Notes: generated by a model from the sequence alone, not told the origin. A stretch of DNA of 64,000 bases from Anaerolineales bacterium (GCA_020845955.1 JADLEU010000122.1:1-64000), one strand, 5' to 3'. Counted from the stretch's first letter, positions 10,254 to 19,816 are shown. Translations and numbers: made by a program.

Positions 10254-10287
10254 CAAGCGCAGCCAGCTACGTAGCTGGCTGCGCTTG
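10254..10287. terminator. 34-bp perfect palindrome between convergent genes (candidate bidirectional terminator)
   Basis: CAAGCGCAGCCAGCTAC|GTAGCTGGCTGCGCTTG. Confidence 0.55.
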
Positions 10288-10340
10288 TTCGTGGAATGCC
10301 TGCAGGACTGCCCTGAAACCTGCTCGGCATCATTTGAGCT

Positions 10341-10889
10341 TTACGGCCGGGAACAGCGACTACACGGAGAGTCGTTGTTGCGGGTGCAGTTAAGGTACTC
10401 TCTGGGGCAACGCACAGCATAACCCTGCCCGGTCGTTGCGACGTACACCTGACTGGTATCGGGCCAGTCAGCTTTCAGCCTCGCCAGCGCCTGGTCATAG
10501 GCGCGATGCCGCAGGTGATTGGGCAGGTCATCGCGGAACGTGTAGGTGATGAACGTCGAGCCGTCAGCACAGGCGATCTCGGTCCTCACAATCTGGATCA
10601 CCAGCGACTGGCGCACGAGCGGATAGCCCTGGAAGGGCACGTAGCCGCACTCGCTCATGGCGAAGACGGCCTCCTTGGGGTCCGGCTCGCTGTTGGACTT
10701 GCGCCAGATGGCCCATGCCAGGGGCCCTTCACTCGGGCAATCCGCTCCTTTCGCAAGCCCGACGAGCAGTGGCCAGGCCATCCGCTGGAGATGGTGAGCG
10801 GCGCTGTCCGCGTCGCCACGTAGCAGGGCGGCCAACGCTTGCGTTGTTTCCAGACCATCTACATTGCAGCGTATCGTTTGGTCAGACAT
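10341..10889 (-). CDS. hypothetical protein
   Basis: Intact ORF, GC-consistent, upstream AAGGATAC. Confidence 0.5.
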   Translation of the reverse strand: MSDQTIRCNVDGLETTQALAALLRGDADSAAHHLQRMAWPLLVGLAKGADCPSEGPLAWAIWRKSNSEPDPKEAVFAMSECGYVPFQGYPLVRQSLVIQIVRTEIACADGSTFITYTFRDDLPNHLRHRAYDQALARLKADWPDTSQVYVATTGQGYAVRCPREYLNCTRNNDSPCSRCSRP

Positions 10890-10931
10890 TGTGTGTATCC
10901 TTGTTTAGAGTTCGGTGGTACCCGGTGATGG

Positions 10932-11648
10932 TCAGCGGTTGAAGCCGAGCCCCCTCTCTTTCATTGACACCCATCTCACCCCGCCGCTGCCCAAAACCAG
11001 GTGGTCGAGCACCGCGCAGTCGAGCAGCTTGCCGGCGTCAACCAGGGCGCGTGTAACGGCAACATCTTCAGGGCTTGCAGACGGATCGCCACTGGGATGG
11101 TTGTGCGCGACAATGATCGCGGCAGCGTTCGCCTTGATGGCGTCACGGAAAACTTCGCCTACACGGATCAGTGATGTGTTGAGGCTGCCGTGGTAAACCT
11201 CACGCGGCTCGCCAATCACCCGGTTGCGGGTGTCGAGCAGCAGCGCCATGAGGAACTCTTGCTCCCGGTGCATCAGCAGTGGTTGGAGCAGGGCCGCGGC
11301 GTCGGCGGGCGACCGGATCGTCAGCCGCTCGTCCTCAGGCGCGAGCAAACGGCGGCTGATCTCAAGAGCCGCCATTAGCCGCGCCGCGACGTTCTCACCG
11401 ATGCCAGGCACGGCCGTGAGGTCGGCCAGACTGGCGCGGGCGAGGCCGTGCAGCGAGCCGAATCGGGCCAGCAGCGCTTCTGCCTTGGCGCTGGGGTCTG
11501 TGCCGCCGATGAGGGCGGCCAGGAGCTCGATGGTGGTGCAGGTGTTGGGCGCGGAGGTGACGCGGTAGACCGGTCGCTCGCGCAGGGGAAGCAGCTGGCG
11601 TCTTGGCTGGCCCGCTGGCTGTGTGTCGTCGGTGAAAAGTGGAAGCAT
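10932..11648 (-). CDS. radC: RadC/JAB-domain family protein
   Basis: HhH-like VPGIGENVAARLMAALEISRR; MPN: AAAIIVAHNHPSGDPSASPEDVAVTRALVDAGKLLDCAVLDHLVLG. Confidence 0.9.
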   Translation of the reverse strand: MLPLFTDDTQPAGQPRRQLLPLRERPVYRVTSAPNTCTTIELLAALIGGTDPSAKAEALLARFGSLHGLARASLADLTAVPGIGENVAARLMAALEISRRLLAPEDERLTIRSPADAAALLQPLLMHREQEFLMALLLDTRNRVIGEPREVYHGSLNTSLIRVGEVFRDAIKANAAAIIVAHNHPSGDPSASPEDVAVTRALVDAGKLLDCAVLDHLVLGSGGVRWVSMKERGLGFNR

Positions 11649-11736
11649 GTCCGTCTCCATGTGGGTGCAGGGGACGGACTCCGCCGCACAGGGGCGGGTG
11701 CGAGTCCGTCCCCTGTGGGGATCGTGCGTGGTAATG

Positions 11737-12378
11737 TCAGTTGTCTGGGGCGTAACGTTCCGCGGCCCACGCGGCTTCGCGGGCCGCAAGCAGCTCTTCG
11801 ATGGTGATGCCGGGATAGTGCGCCCGGTTGTGTGGGGCCGGCTGCTCTGTGATGTCAGCGACCCAGGTGCGCACCTTTTCAACGACCACTTGCAGCACGG
11901 TGCGCGAAGCGTCCAGGTCCATCACGTCGTCGCTCCTGACCGCATCCGGTGGAGGCACGACGTAGAGCCTGGCCGGCTTGGCCACCATGAGTGGGACAGC
12001 ACGCGCGGCCCAGTAACACAGGCCGCCGGTCTCCGCGCAGCGCCAACCGTCGCCGTGCTCGCGTGAAAACAGGCCGGGGTCGGCCACGGTCTGCCCACCG
12101 CAGATGGGACAGGCCTCAGGAACACTGGGCCAGAAGTCGAAGGGCGGGTCGGGGGCGCGTTGTCCACCAGCGCGCAGGTACTCGGCCACCGCCGGCACGG
12201 CCGGGCACTCGGCACCGAGCAGGCATTGGCAGCGGCGTTCTTTACTTACCGTGTGCCAGCGCGGGCGCACGCCGGAGCCGTAGTCCACGCGGTACGCCCA
12301 CTGGACGACGCTCACCGAGGGCCGGATGTCGCGCAGCAAGTCGGCGAGCGTTGGCTTGGAGGCTGTTCTCGGTTCCAT
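11737..12378 (-). CDS. hypothetical protein (Cys pairs)
   Basis: Intact ORF; CPICGGQ; same strand as neighbours. Confidence 0.45.
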   Translation of the reverse strand: MEPRTASKPTLADLLRDIRPSVSVVQWAYRVDYGSGVRPRWHTVSKERRCQCLLGAECPAVPAVAEYLRAGGQRAPDPPFDFWPSVPEACPICGGQTVADPGLFSREHGDGWRCAETGGLCYWAARAVPLMVAKPARLYVVPPPDAVRSDDVMDLDASRTVLQVVVEKVRTWVADITEQPAPHNRAHYPGITIEELLAAREAAWAAERYAPDN

Positions 12379-12387
12379 CGGCGCCGC

Positions 12388-12717
12388 CTAGTCCGCATAA
12401 GAGCCTGAGACCTGGTCTTCATAGGCCATCTCCAGGTGCGTATCGGGCGCGACGGTGAGATCGGCGGCCAGATACGGCGCCAGGAAGCGCCTCGCGGCAG
12501 CGAGCGCGACCGCGTAGCCCTGCGCGTCGAGCGCCAGGCCGGCGGCCTTTTCGATACAGGCGACGATCGCGGCCAGGTCAGGCATCTCGTCCTCGTGCAC
12601 GATGTCGCCGACCAGGGCTTGTGCGGCTTCGAACTCCGTGTCCGCCAATCCCAGGCCAAGCGCGGCCTCGACGGATTTGACCAACTCCCCAGCCAGCGAG
12701 AGTGTGTAACTTGCCAT
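12388..12717 (-). CDS. hypothetical small acidic protein
   Basis: ORF with GGAAGGAG upstream of ATG. Confidence 0.5.
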   Translation of the reverse strand: MASYTLSLAGELVKSVEAALGLGLADTEFEAAQALVGDIVHEDEMPDLAAIVACIEKAAGLALDAQGYAVALAAARRFLAPYLAADLTVAPDTHLEMAYEDQVSGSYAD

Positions 12718-12852
12718 TGCGTTGCTCCTTCCAACAAGCTTCGGCCTGGCCTTGTTGGTTCCAGCCAGGACGGCCGAAAACGCAACAGCCGGCGGGAGAC
12801 CACCTCCCGCCGGCTGTCGGTGTCACAGGTATGGGTGTGTCGGTCAGTGCCC

Positions 12853-13587
12853 TTAGAACGGGACGTCGTCTTCAGCCGGGTCGGGTTCCGGCTCGGCCTT
12901 GGCACCGGAGCGCGCGGCGCCATTCTTGGAGCTGCTCAGGAACTTGACGATCAGCGCCTTGAGCTCGAAGTTGGCCCGCGGCTCGCCGTCCTGGCCGGTC
13001 CAGATTTGCGGATTGCCGGTCTTGGGGTCGGCGTTCATCGTTCCCTCGACCAGCACCTTCTGGCCGGACGAGAGATACTCGTTGCACACCTCGGCCAGCT
13101 TGCCAAAGGTGCTGACGCGCCACCAGACAGTGCGCTCCTGCGCCTGGCCGTCCTGCCCGGTCCACTTCTCGGACGTGGCCACGGTGAAGTTGGTCACGGC
13201 CTTGCCGGCCGGGGTGTAGCGCATCTCGGGGTCACGCCCGAGGTTGCCGAGAAGGATGACTTTGTGATACATGGGTTGGGTCCTTTCAGGTAGTGTTTGT
13301 TCAGGTTGTGAATGTGAGCGAGCAAGCCACAGACGGACGCCCTCGATGTGCTTGCAACGGAGGCCGTGGGAATGGCCCAGGTCCTGGAAATCGGGGCAAT
13401 CGCACTGCCACTGACCCGCTGCAGCCTGGCTAACGCGATAGCGTCGGCCGGACTCGCTGCGCACCTGCCACTCGGAGGTCGAAAGCTCCCGGATGGCAAA
13501 CTCGCGGGTGGCGAGGGCGGCCTGGGCCTTGGCCGTGCGGCGAGCCTGCTCGTCGTCAGGCTTGAAGTGTGAGCGCCAGCGGGACAT
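12853..13587 (-). CDS. ssb: Single-stranded DNA-binding protein, ORF extended N-terminally by a SWIM-like zinc finger
   Basis: SSB: MYHKVILLGNLGRDPEMRYTPAGKAVTNFTVATSEKW, acidic tail DPAEDDVPF; upstream in frame CDCPDFQDLGHSHGLRCKH (CxC..CxH). Confidence 0.85.
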   Translation of the reverse strand: MSRWRSHFKPDDEQARRTAKAQAALATREFAIRELSTSEWQVRSESGRRYRVSQAAAGQWQCDCPDFQDLGHSHGLRCKHIEGVRLWLARSHSQPEQTLPERTQPMYHKVILLGNLGRDPEMRYTPAGKAVTNFTVATSEKWTGQDGQAQERTVWWRVSTFGKLAEVCNEYLSSGQKVLVEGTMNADPKTGNPQIWTGQDGEPRANFELKALIVKFLSSSKNGAARSGAKAEPEPDPAEDDVPF

Positions 13588-13601
13588 CCCTGCCCTCCTG
13601 A

Positions 13602-14408
13602 CTACTCACCATGGCCGTTGCCGGCTGCGGTCCCCTCGGGGCGGGTGCCATTACGAGGTTGATCCCACGCGATGGCCCAGTCGAATGACTCGTGGTAGAG
13701 CTCCTGCAGTTCCACCAGTCGCTCCCGGCCCACGTACGCGGCCGACAGGTAATCGGGTGTGAAAGGGTCCGGCAGGTTCAGCGCCGGCGGCGTGATGATG
13801 GCCTCGGCGCCCTTTTGGCCCGCTTTCTGGTGTGACCCTGGCGCGACCTTCATGTAGAACGCGAAACGCGGCAGACGCGGCGGCGTGCTGCCATTCGAGC
13901 CAGGCTTCCCCAGGGCCAGGCGGCGCGAGGTCTCGAGCACCTTGTTGTTGAACTCCTGCATCAGACGCTCGAACTCCTGCGAAGCCCGGCCGGTGAATGT
14001 GACAACCACTGGAAACGAGTAGCCGTAGATCCCACACAGCACCTGCAGGTTGCCGCGCATCCCGGCGCCACCGACGTAGCCCGTGCGTGGGAAGTAGGTG
14101 TTCATCCCGTCCTTCTGCATGCGCCAGCGGAAGCGTGTCCGCACGACCGCCAGGGCCACCTTCTGGCTCGCCAGCACGGTCTCAGATTTGCCGGTCGCAA
14201 ACGCGATGGTGGTCTGAATCCAAGCTGGTGCCGGCTTCACGCCGTCGTCCAGGTGTCGGACCGGCAGAATGACACCGCCGGTGTGGGCGACCCCGCCGGT
14301 GGCCGCCAGCTTGGGATCTCCGTTCAGCCATTGCGCGAGCGGGTACTGTGGGCCACTCTCCACAGCCGTCTCGTCAACCACGTCCAGGTCGTCAATGAAA
14401 TTGCTCAT
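13602..14408 (-). CDS. hypothetical protein
   Basis: Intact ORF MSNFIDDLDVVDE with CACATGGAGGCAAAC leader. Confidence 0.5.
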   Translation of the reverse strand: MSNFIDDLDVVDETAVESGPQYPLAQWLNGDPKLAATGGVAHTGGVILPVRHLDDGVKPAPAWIQTTIAFATGKSETVLASQKVALAVVRTRFRWRMQKDGMNTYFPRTGYVGGAGMRGNLQVLCGIYGYSFPVVVTFTGRASQEFERLMQEFNNKVLETSRRLALGKPGSNGSTPPRLPRFAFYMKVAPGSHQKAGQKGAEAIITPPALNLPDPFTPDYLSAAYVGRERLVELQELYHESFDWAIAWDQPRNGTRPEGTAAGNGHGE

Positions 14409-14589
14409 GTTTGCCTCCATGTGAACTTAAGTGGGTCGAAAATCGACGGCGAAGCTGGCTCAGTCGCTCGTCCAGGCGGCGTTGCGGGCTGCGGGCATAG
14501 CGGATCACGCGGATGCCGTGCGCCAGCATTGCCGCCACGTAGAGGCCGCAGCCGAACATGGCCGCGGCGAGCAGCGTGTCAATGTCCAT
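14392..14589 (-). CDS. small single-TM protein
   Basis: MDIDTLLAAAMFGCGLYVAAMLAHGIRVIRYARS; overlaps next start. Confidence 0.4.
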   Translation of the reverse strand: MDIDTLLAAAMFGCGLYVAAMLAHGIRVIRYARSPQRRLDERLSQLRRRFSTHLSSHGGKHEQFH

Positions 14590-15279
14590 AGCGATCCTTC
14601 CTGATAGAGTTGGGGTTGAAGATGGAGTAAGCTGCGCGGCCGGGGGACGCAGCCGCGCAGGACGTGCATTCGGTGGATGGTGCAGCCCCAGGTCCGCCGA
14701 GGGGTTGCCGCGTTCGAGCTTGGCCAGGTCACGAATGCGACGGGCGTTGCCGGGCAGCCCCATATCCCCCGGGTTGCCAGGCAGAGAGGATTGCCGCCAG
14801 CCGGCTGGGGCTCTCAACTGGCTGGCGGCGCGAGGAGGAACGGTGTGCCAAGCCCATGCTCTATGGGCACACCGTGCAGTCGGGGGCGGCGAGACTGTGC
14901 GAGGCTTGGCGCGTATGACGAGCAACGCCAAGTCAGGTGACAGTAGCCGCCTGCGGTGATATGCCTGCCCAAGAGGGGCGAAGGCAATCAAGATCGGCGC
15001 GCCGGGCACGACCCCGGCTGATCGCCATAGCTCACTACCCTGCCGGCTGGTGCCGGTTCGGCAGTGTGCCCGCGAGCGCCGAATTTCGTGTGTGCGGTCA
15101 GGCCAGGCCGGCGTGGAGATGAGACAGGGTGAACGACCCCAGCCCGGTGCTGACCGCACTCGTTTTGGCCGCCCGGTCGCGATGGACCGCGCGGTAACGT
15201 GTGTTGCGAATATGATCTGCCTGGCGGGGTCGTCACGCCGCCAACGAAAAGTGCAGGCAGATGTTTGTAAAAGTGCAGA

Positions 15280-15798
15280 CTACGCCGCGACCGGCGCTTC
15301 CGCTTCCTCTCGCGCCGGCGGCGTGGACCGCCCCACCCGCCTTGAGGTCGCCTCGGCACCATCAGCCGGTTCGGGAGCTTCCGCGCGCCGCCCGTTGCCG
15401 GTGCTGGCCCCGCTCGACGGCTTATCCACTTGGATCAGCCGCTCGGCCACGACCTCAGTGATGGCCCGGTTGTGCGTGATCTCGCGCCGCAGCTCGTCGC
15501 TGACACTGAGCATACTCGTCAGGCCATGGGCGCTCTTGATGTAGTCGCCCAGCGTCTCCTTGTACTCACGGCTTTGCAGAAAGCCGTGGACACGGTAGAG
15601 CGCGCCCTTCTGCAGTGCGAGCGGCACCCCCGAAGCCGGGATGCGGATGGTGACGTAGTCTGGCTGTTCACGGCCCTCCACCTGCGGTTTGGCCGGGCGC
15701 TGCCGATCGCGATAATTGCTGAGGCGAAAGAGCAGATCGCCGGCGTAGTGCCATGCCTTGCCTGTGAACCAGCCTTCGATGACAACCTCGTTGAGCAC
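15280..15798 (-). CDS. OB-fold/SSB-like protein
   Basis: GTG start VLNEVVIEGWFTGKAWHYAGDLLFRLSNYRD with AAGGAG at proper spacing; SSB-like N-term and disordered acidic tail. Confidence 0.5.
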   Translation of the reverse strand: MLNEVVIEGWFTGKAWHYAGDLLFRLSNYRDRQRPAKPQVEGREQPDYVTIRIPASGVPLALQKGALYRVHGFLQSREYKETLGDYIKSAHGLTSMLSVSDELRREITHNRAITEVVAERLIQVDKPSSGASTGNGRRAEAPEPADGAEATSRRVGRSTPPAREEAEAPVAA

Positions 15799-15844
15799 GT
15801 CAGTCTCCTTGTCCAGTTGACAGCCCTGTGAGAAACAAAAAAAG

Positions 15845-15870
15845 GGCCGCACGGATTAGCCCGTGCGGCC
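15845..15870 (-). terminator. intrinsic terminator, minus strand
   Basis: GGCCGCACGG/CCGTGCGGCC stem followed by T7 on minus strand (A7 at 15837-15843). Confidence 0.65.
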
Positions 15871-16348
15871 AGCGTTGAGCATATTGGTTGTGTTCGTGTT
15901 GGCGACGGTGGCTCTCCCTTTGCTTTGGGTTAACCTCCTCTCCCACTAGCCTGCTTAGGCGGTGAAAACGAAAAGCCGAACAGTCAGCCCGTGCAGCTTG
16001 CGGTCAATACCGTCGATCTTCGCGACTATGGTAGGGTAGCTTGAGCCGCAAGTCAATACACTTCTGCCATCGTCCACATGACATGTTTGTGCTATTTGGG
16101 GGATGACATTGCAGTGTCAGACCTGGCACTTCGGTGGGCAGAGAACCTTTCCGAGATACAGAAATCTGGCAGTACCAGAGCCCAGGGCAACTTATGTTTT
16201 CGTGCTCACGTGGGCTGCAGCCCGCTCCTTGAGGCGACACAGGCTTCAAGGGTAATTGATTCTTTGGGCAGGGTTACCCCGCAAGCATGACTGCTCAAGA
16301 GATGATTTCAGCGGCAGCGCGGCAAGCGGCTGATGTGACGCCATTAGG

Positions 16349-16376
16349 TTGCGCTAGGAGCCTAGCCGCCTATAAT
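16349..16376 (+). promoter_or_regulatory. candidate sigma-70 promoter upstream of TPR gene
   Basis: TTGCGC-16 bp-TATAAT. Confidence 0.35.
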
Positions 16377-16572
16377 ACACGTATCAAGAATCTCGCGTGC
16401 AACTTACCGCTGCAAGCTCAAGCCACAAGATTATGCCCATCGATAACAATTCGGGCCATAATGGTCGGACTTAATATCTGCACTGGTCCTGCCCACGCGC
16501 TACGTTGATATGCGACCATTAGCGTTAGCCAGGTTCTTCACTGAAACCTGACCAGAATAAGGGGAGACCGTC

Positions 16573-18291
16573 ATGAGTGACCTAAAGCTGCCTTACGATC
16601 AGGGATGGGAGCTGTTCTATAGGGCTCGATATCGTGACGCGATAAGTTGCCTCAACCAAATACTAGAGGAAGATCCGAATCAACCAAGTGTCCTGAGTCT
16701 ACTGGCTCTATCGTACGCTTTTCTAGACGACAACAATACGGCTGAACTACATGCTGCAAGAGCATTAGCTATTGATCCAGAAACGGCACTGGCGTATACC
16801 GTTCGAGGATACTTACTCGACGATAGAGAAGAATCCGTGTTGGCGCGCCAACACCATGACCAGGCAATTCGGATCGCGCCCGACGATTGCTTCTGCAGGG
16901 CGCGCAGCGCATGGAACTACTGGCTGCAAGATCGGCGCAAGGAGGCCATCCTTGAGCTAGACCTACTTTCTGCCAGCAAGCCGGACTGTGCTTACGCCTA
17001 CTATTTCCGAGGCCACATCCTAAAGAAAGATGAGAAATATGACGACGCTCTGCGCGCCTACTCCAAAGCAATCGAACTGAGAAAAGACTTCACCCTTGCG
17101 TACTATTGGCGCGGGCTTCTGTATAGAGATAGACGGAAGTACACAGAAGCATTGAACGATTTCAGTAAGGTCCTAGATCTATGCCCCAACCACATCGACA
17201 GTTTGTTCCAACGTGGTTGGTGCCTCGCTCAACTAGACCGAGTTGACGAGGCTATCGCCGCCTATTCTGCGCACATCCAACACGCTGGTGACGGCGCTTA
17301 CGCCAGCGCATATAACAATCGCGGCTCGGAATTGAAGGAGAAAGGTGACATTGCAGGAGCCCGTGCTGATTTTGAACAAGCTATCAAGCTAGACCACGAG
17401 TATAAATACGCATGGGCAAACCTTGGGCACTTGAAGATGACACAAGGCGACCTTGACGGAGGCGCGGCTGACCTCAAGATCGCCGTAGGCCTAGACGCAA
17501 AGTATGAATGGTCTCTTTCAAGATTGCGTGAGATTTATGAGAAGAAGGGTGACTACAGGTCCGAGCTGGCCGCCACGGCCCACGTTAGGCAAGTGTCCCC
17601 TCAACCCCAATGGACTTACCAGGATGCCGACACGCAGTTCTTCACCGAGACTGTCTTCAAACACTTCACCAATGTCTTACTACCGGCGATCCAGAAGAAC
17701 AACGAAAGGTTTGTCGACTACTGGGAAGTACGAATGATGTGGGGAGCAAGAAAGAGCCAGTCAATCTACCAAGGTACGTCCAGTATCGTCCATGAAGGGA
17801 AGTATGGCGCAGGATACATTGTGCTCGCAGAAAAGAACATCTGGATCGTGAATATCGGCGAACTGAGCAAAAGGTATGTTAAGACAACGGGCCTGGTTGG
17901 GAAGTTCTTTCTTGCAGCCCTGCGTAACCTAGATATGACTTCTGCGGAAAAGAGCGACAAGGTTTTCTGTATTCCACATTCCGATATTCAGTATGTCAAT
18001 AGCACGGATGGTGCCATCGTACTTGGTACAGGGCCTGACAGCTGGCAACTCTTCACTTGGTTCAGCGATGTTGACAATAGATTGCTTGCGGCCCTCGACC
18101 TGGCCCGGAAGGATATGGTGGCGGACCTTTGGAAGCCAATAGGCACACCTCCACCGCGCAAGCCAGAATCGGTCCCAGCTTCAGAGGATGTCTACGGGCA
18201 GATCGAGAAGCTCAAGAACCTTCTGGATATGAAGGCTATATCGCAAGACCAATATGACAAGAAAGTCCAGGACCTGCTGAGTAGATTATAG
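16573..18291 (+). CDS. TPR-repeat protein with PH-like region and C-terminal SHOCT-like motif
   Basis: Tandem TPR units (e.g. AYYFRGHILKKDEKYDDALRAYSKAIELRKDF); C-term YGQIEKLKNLLDMKAISQDQYDKKVQDLLSRL. Confidence 0.75.
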   Translation: MSDLKLPYDQGWELFYRARYRDAISCLNQILEEDPNQPSVLSLLALSYAFLDDNNTAELHAARALAIDPETALAYTVRGYLLDDREESVLARQHHDQAIRIAPDDCFCRARSAWNYWLQDRRKEAILELDLLSASKPDCAYAYYFRGHILKKDEKYDDALRAYSKAIELRKDFTLAYYWRGLLYRDRRKYTEALNDFSKVLDLCPNHIDSLFQRGWCLAQLDRVDEAIAAYSAHIQHAGDGAYASAYNNRGSELKEKGDIAGARADFEQAIKLDHEYKYAWANLGHLKMTQGDLDGGAADLKIAVGLDAKYEWSLSRLREIYEKKGDYRSELAATAHVRQVSPQPQWTYQDADTQFFTETVFKHFTNVLLPAIQKNNERFVDYWEVRMMWGARKSQSIYQGTSSIVHEGKYGAGYIVLAEKNIWIVNIGELSKRYVKTTGLVGKFFLAALRNLDMTSAEKSDKVFCIPHSDIQYVNSTDGAIVLGTGPDSWQLFTWFSDVDNRLLAALDLARKDMVADLWKPIGTPPPRKPESVPASEDVYGQIEKLKNLLDMKAISQDQYDKKVQDLLSRL

Positions 18292-18333
18292 AACCGCTTG
18301 GCCCAGGTCGTTGAGAGCTACCGCCGGATGCGG

Positions 18334-18738
18334 CTATGCTGGGTCACCATCGATAAGTTGGGCCAATTCCGGTGTTTGCTCTTCTGCGATCGAACACAAG
18401 AGCTCCAGGCCAGATCCAAGACAGGCCTCGGTTAAGTGACTGGTCGGAAATTCCACACTTAGCCGAATATCATTGTCGTCACTAATTGAGTATTTGGCCA
18501 CTGGCATGTAGAAGTTCGCCTTGGCGATATATATCGAGAATTTGGGTATGAGGTGGGGCGGGAGCGGCTCCGGGAGTGGCGATGTCACGAACGAAATCCA
18601 ATCCGACTCCCAGTAGACGTTGATAGTAAAGGAGCGACCAATACTGGTGCTCTTAAAACCAGTCACAATATGGTCCTCACTAATGATTTCGTACTTCCAG
18701 CCGAACTCAGCCAAAACTGCCTCTGCAAGTTTGACCAC
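18334..18738 (-). CDS. YbjN / secretion-chaperone-fold-like protein; candidate immunity protein
   Basis: FTINVYWESDWISFVTSPLPEP...VAKYSISDDNDIRLSVEFPTSHLTEACLGSGLELLCSIAEE; 11 bp downstream of toxin candidate. Confidence 0.45.
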   Translation of the reverse strand: MVKLAEAVLAEFGWKYEIISEDHIVTGFKSTSIGRSFTINVYWESDWISFVTSPLPEPLPPHLIPKFSIYIAKANFYMPVAKYSISDDNDIRLSVEFPTSHLTEACLGSGLELLCSIAEEQTPELAQLIDGDPA

Positions 18739-18749
18739 GGGCGCCCCTC

Positions 18750-19571
18750 CTACCGTCGGAACTTTCCGCCACGATACTCGTTCATGTCGGCGTTCTCCCA
18801 GGCGAAGCGTGCTGGGTCATCTATGCCTTTTACCCTATGGCCTACCTGAAATCCAGGTGGATTACGTATGTAGCCACGCTTAGCAAAGCTGTTCTTCTCC
18901 TGCAGAATCCAACCTTTGATGTAGCTTGGGGCATTGGAATCATCCGGTGTACGCAATTTGAACGCCTGCTTTGCCCGCTGAAACAGTGCCCCATGCTGCC
19001 CTTCAGAGGCTAAGGTACTCGGGTTGAGCGCCTGCCGATCAAACTCCGCGCCGGTTTCAAGCGATCCTGTCGAGTGGGGGCTGAGCCTATAGTGATATAT
19101 GGCCTGATATTTCGAGATGAGAATGCCAAGCCGCGATTGTGCCTTATGAGTGTGGTTCAGGAGCGTATTCTTAAAACGGTTCTCCTCTTTATCAAATTCC
19201 ACCTTCGCTCTCATCAAACGTTCTTTCCAAAGCACTGCTTTCCGCAACTTCTCGCTGACCACCCTCTGCTGGCGGAGAACATCCTCAAGCACCCGGGTTT
19301 GCTCTGCCACCTTCGTCCTGGCTAACCGGTCGGTTCTTGCAGTGGCTCGGGCTTGAAGTCCACGCAACTCTGTCCGCAAATTATCAATCTGCCGCTGTTT
19401 GAGTTGCTCCTCTTTCTGCCAATGACGAACACGTTGATCCACCCAATTCAGCGTTTCAGCCAGGTGGTGATCGACGGCTGCTAGCTCTTCAATTGTGCTT
19501 TTCTTAAAGGTCCTTAGTGCTGAACCGATGTTAACGAGAGATCGAACGGTCTTCAGGCTGACGGAGGACAT
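18750..19571 (-). CDS. Candidate polymorphic toxin: long coiled-coil N-term, GH-type/HNH-like C-term
   Basis: Charged coiled coil then GYIRNPPGFQVGHRVKGIDDPARFAWENADMNEYRGGKFRR. Confidence 0.5.
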   Translation of the reverse strand: MSSVSLKTVRSLVNIGSALRTFKKSTIEELAAVDHHLAETLNWVDQRVRHWQKEEQLKQRQIDNLRTELRGLQARATARTDRLARTKVAEQTRVLEDVLRQQRVVSEKLRKAVLWKERLMRAKVEFDKEENRFKNTLLNHTHKAQSRLGILISKYQAIYHYRLSPHSTGSLETGAEFDRQALNPSTLASEGQHGALFQRAKQAFKLRTPDDSNAPSYIKGWILQEKNSFAKRGYIRNPPGFQVGHRVKGIDDPARFAWENADMNEYRGGKFRR

Positions 19572-19609
19572 AGCCGGTTCACCTCTGGAAGCACTGATGA
19601 TTAGGCACT

Positions 19610-19816
19610 CTACCTGCCTGTCTTACCATACTTCTCATCGATCTTCGCCTTTGCTGCCCTGCTCTCCTCCATCACTTCCTCCATTTGCCTTTGCTTGAGG
19701 TGAGCCAGGTCACTCTCCCGCAGCTTTCGACTTTGCTGGGCGTCAAAGAAACTAAGGAGGATTTCTTCCAGCTCTTCTGCCGCTGCTTTCGCGTTCCCCT
19801 GTTGGCCGGTTGTCAC
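19610..19816 (-). CDS. small helical protein (candidate export partner)
   Basis: AAAEELEEILLSFFDAQQSRKLRESDLAHLKQRQMEEVMEES; overlaps upstream ORF stop. Confidence 0.45.
   Translation of the reverse strand: MTTGQQGNAKAAAEELEEILLSFFDAQQSRKLRESDLAHLKQRQMEEVMEESRAAKAKIDEKYGKTGR

Noticed and set aside
14988-15362. 124-aa minus ORF and other ORFs in 14.6-15.3 kb
   Set aside because: Low-complexity Arg/Pro/Gly translations typical of non-coding GC-rich DNA; no RBS or motif
15280-15852. 15852 as start of the OB-fold gene
   Set aside because: That start lies inside a terminator hairpin; GTG at 15798 has a proper AAGGAG
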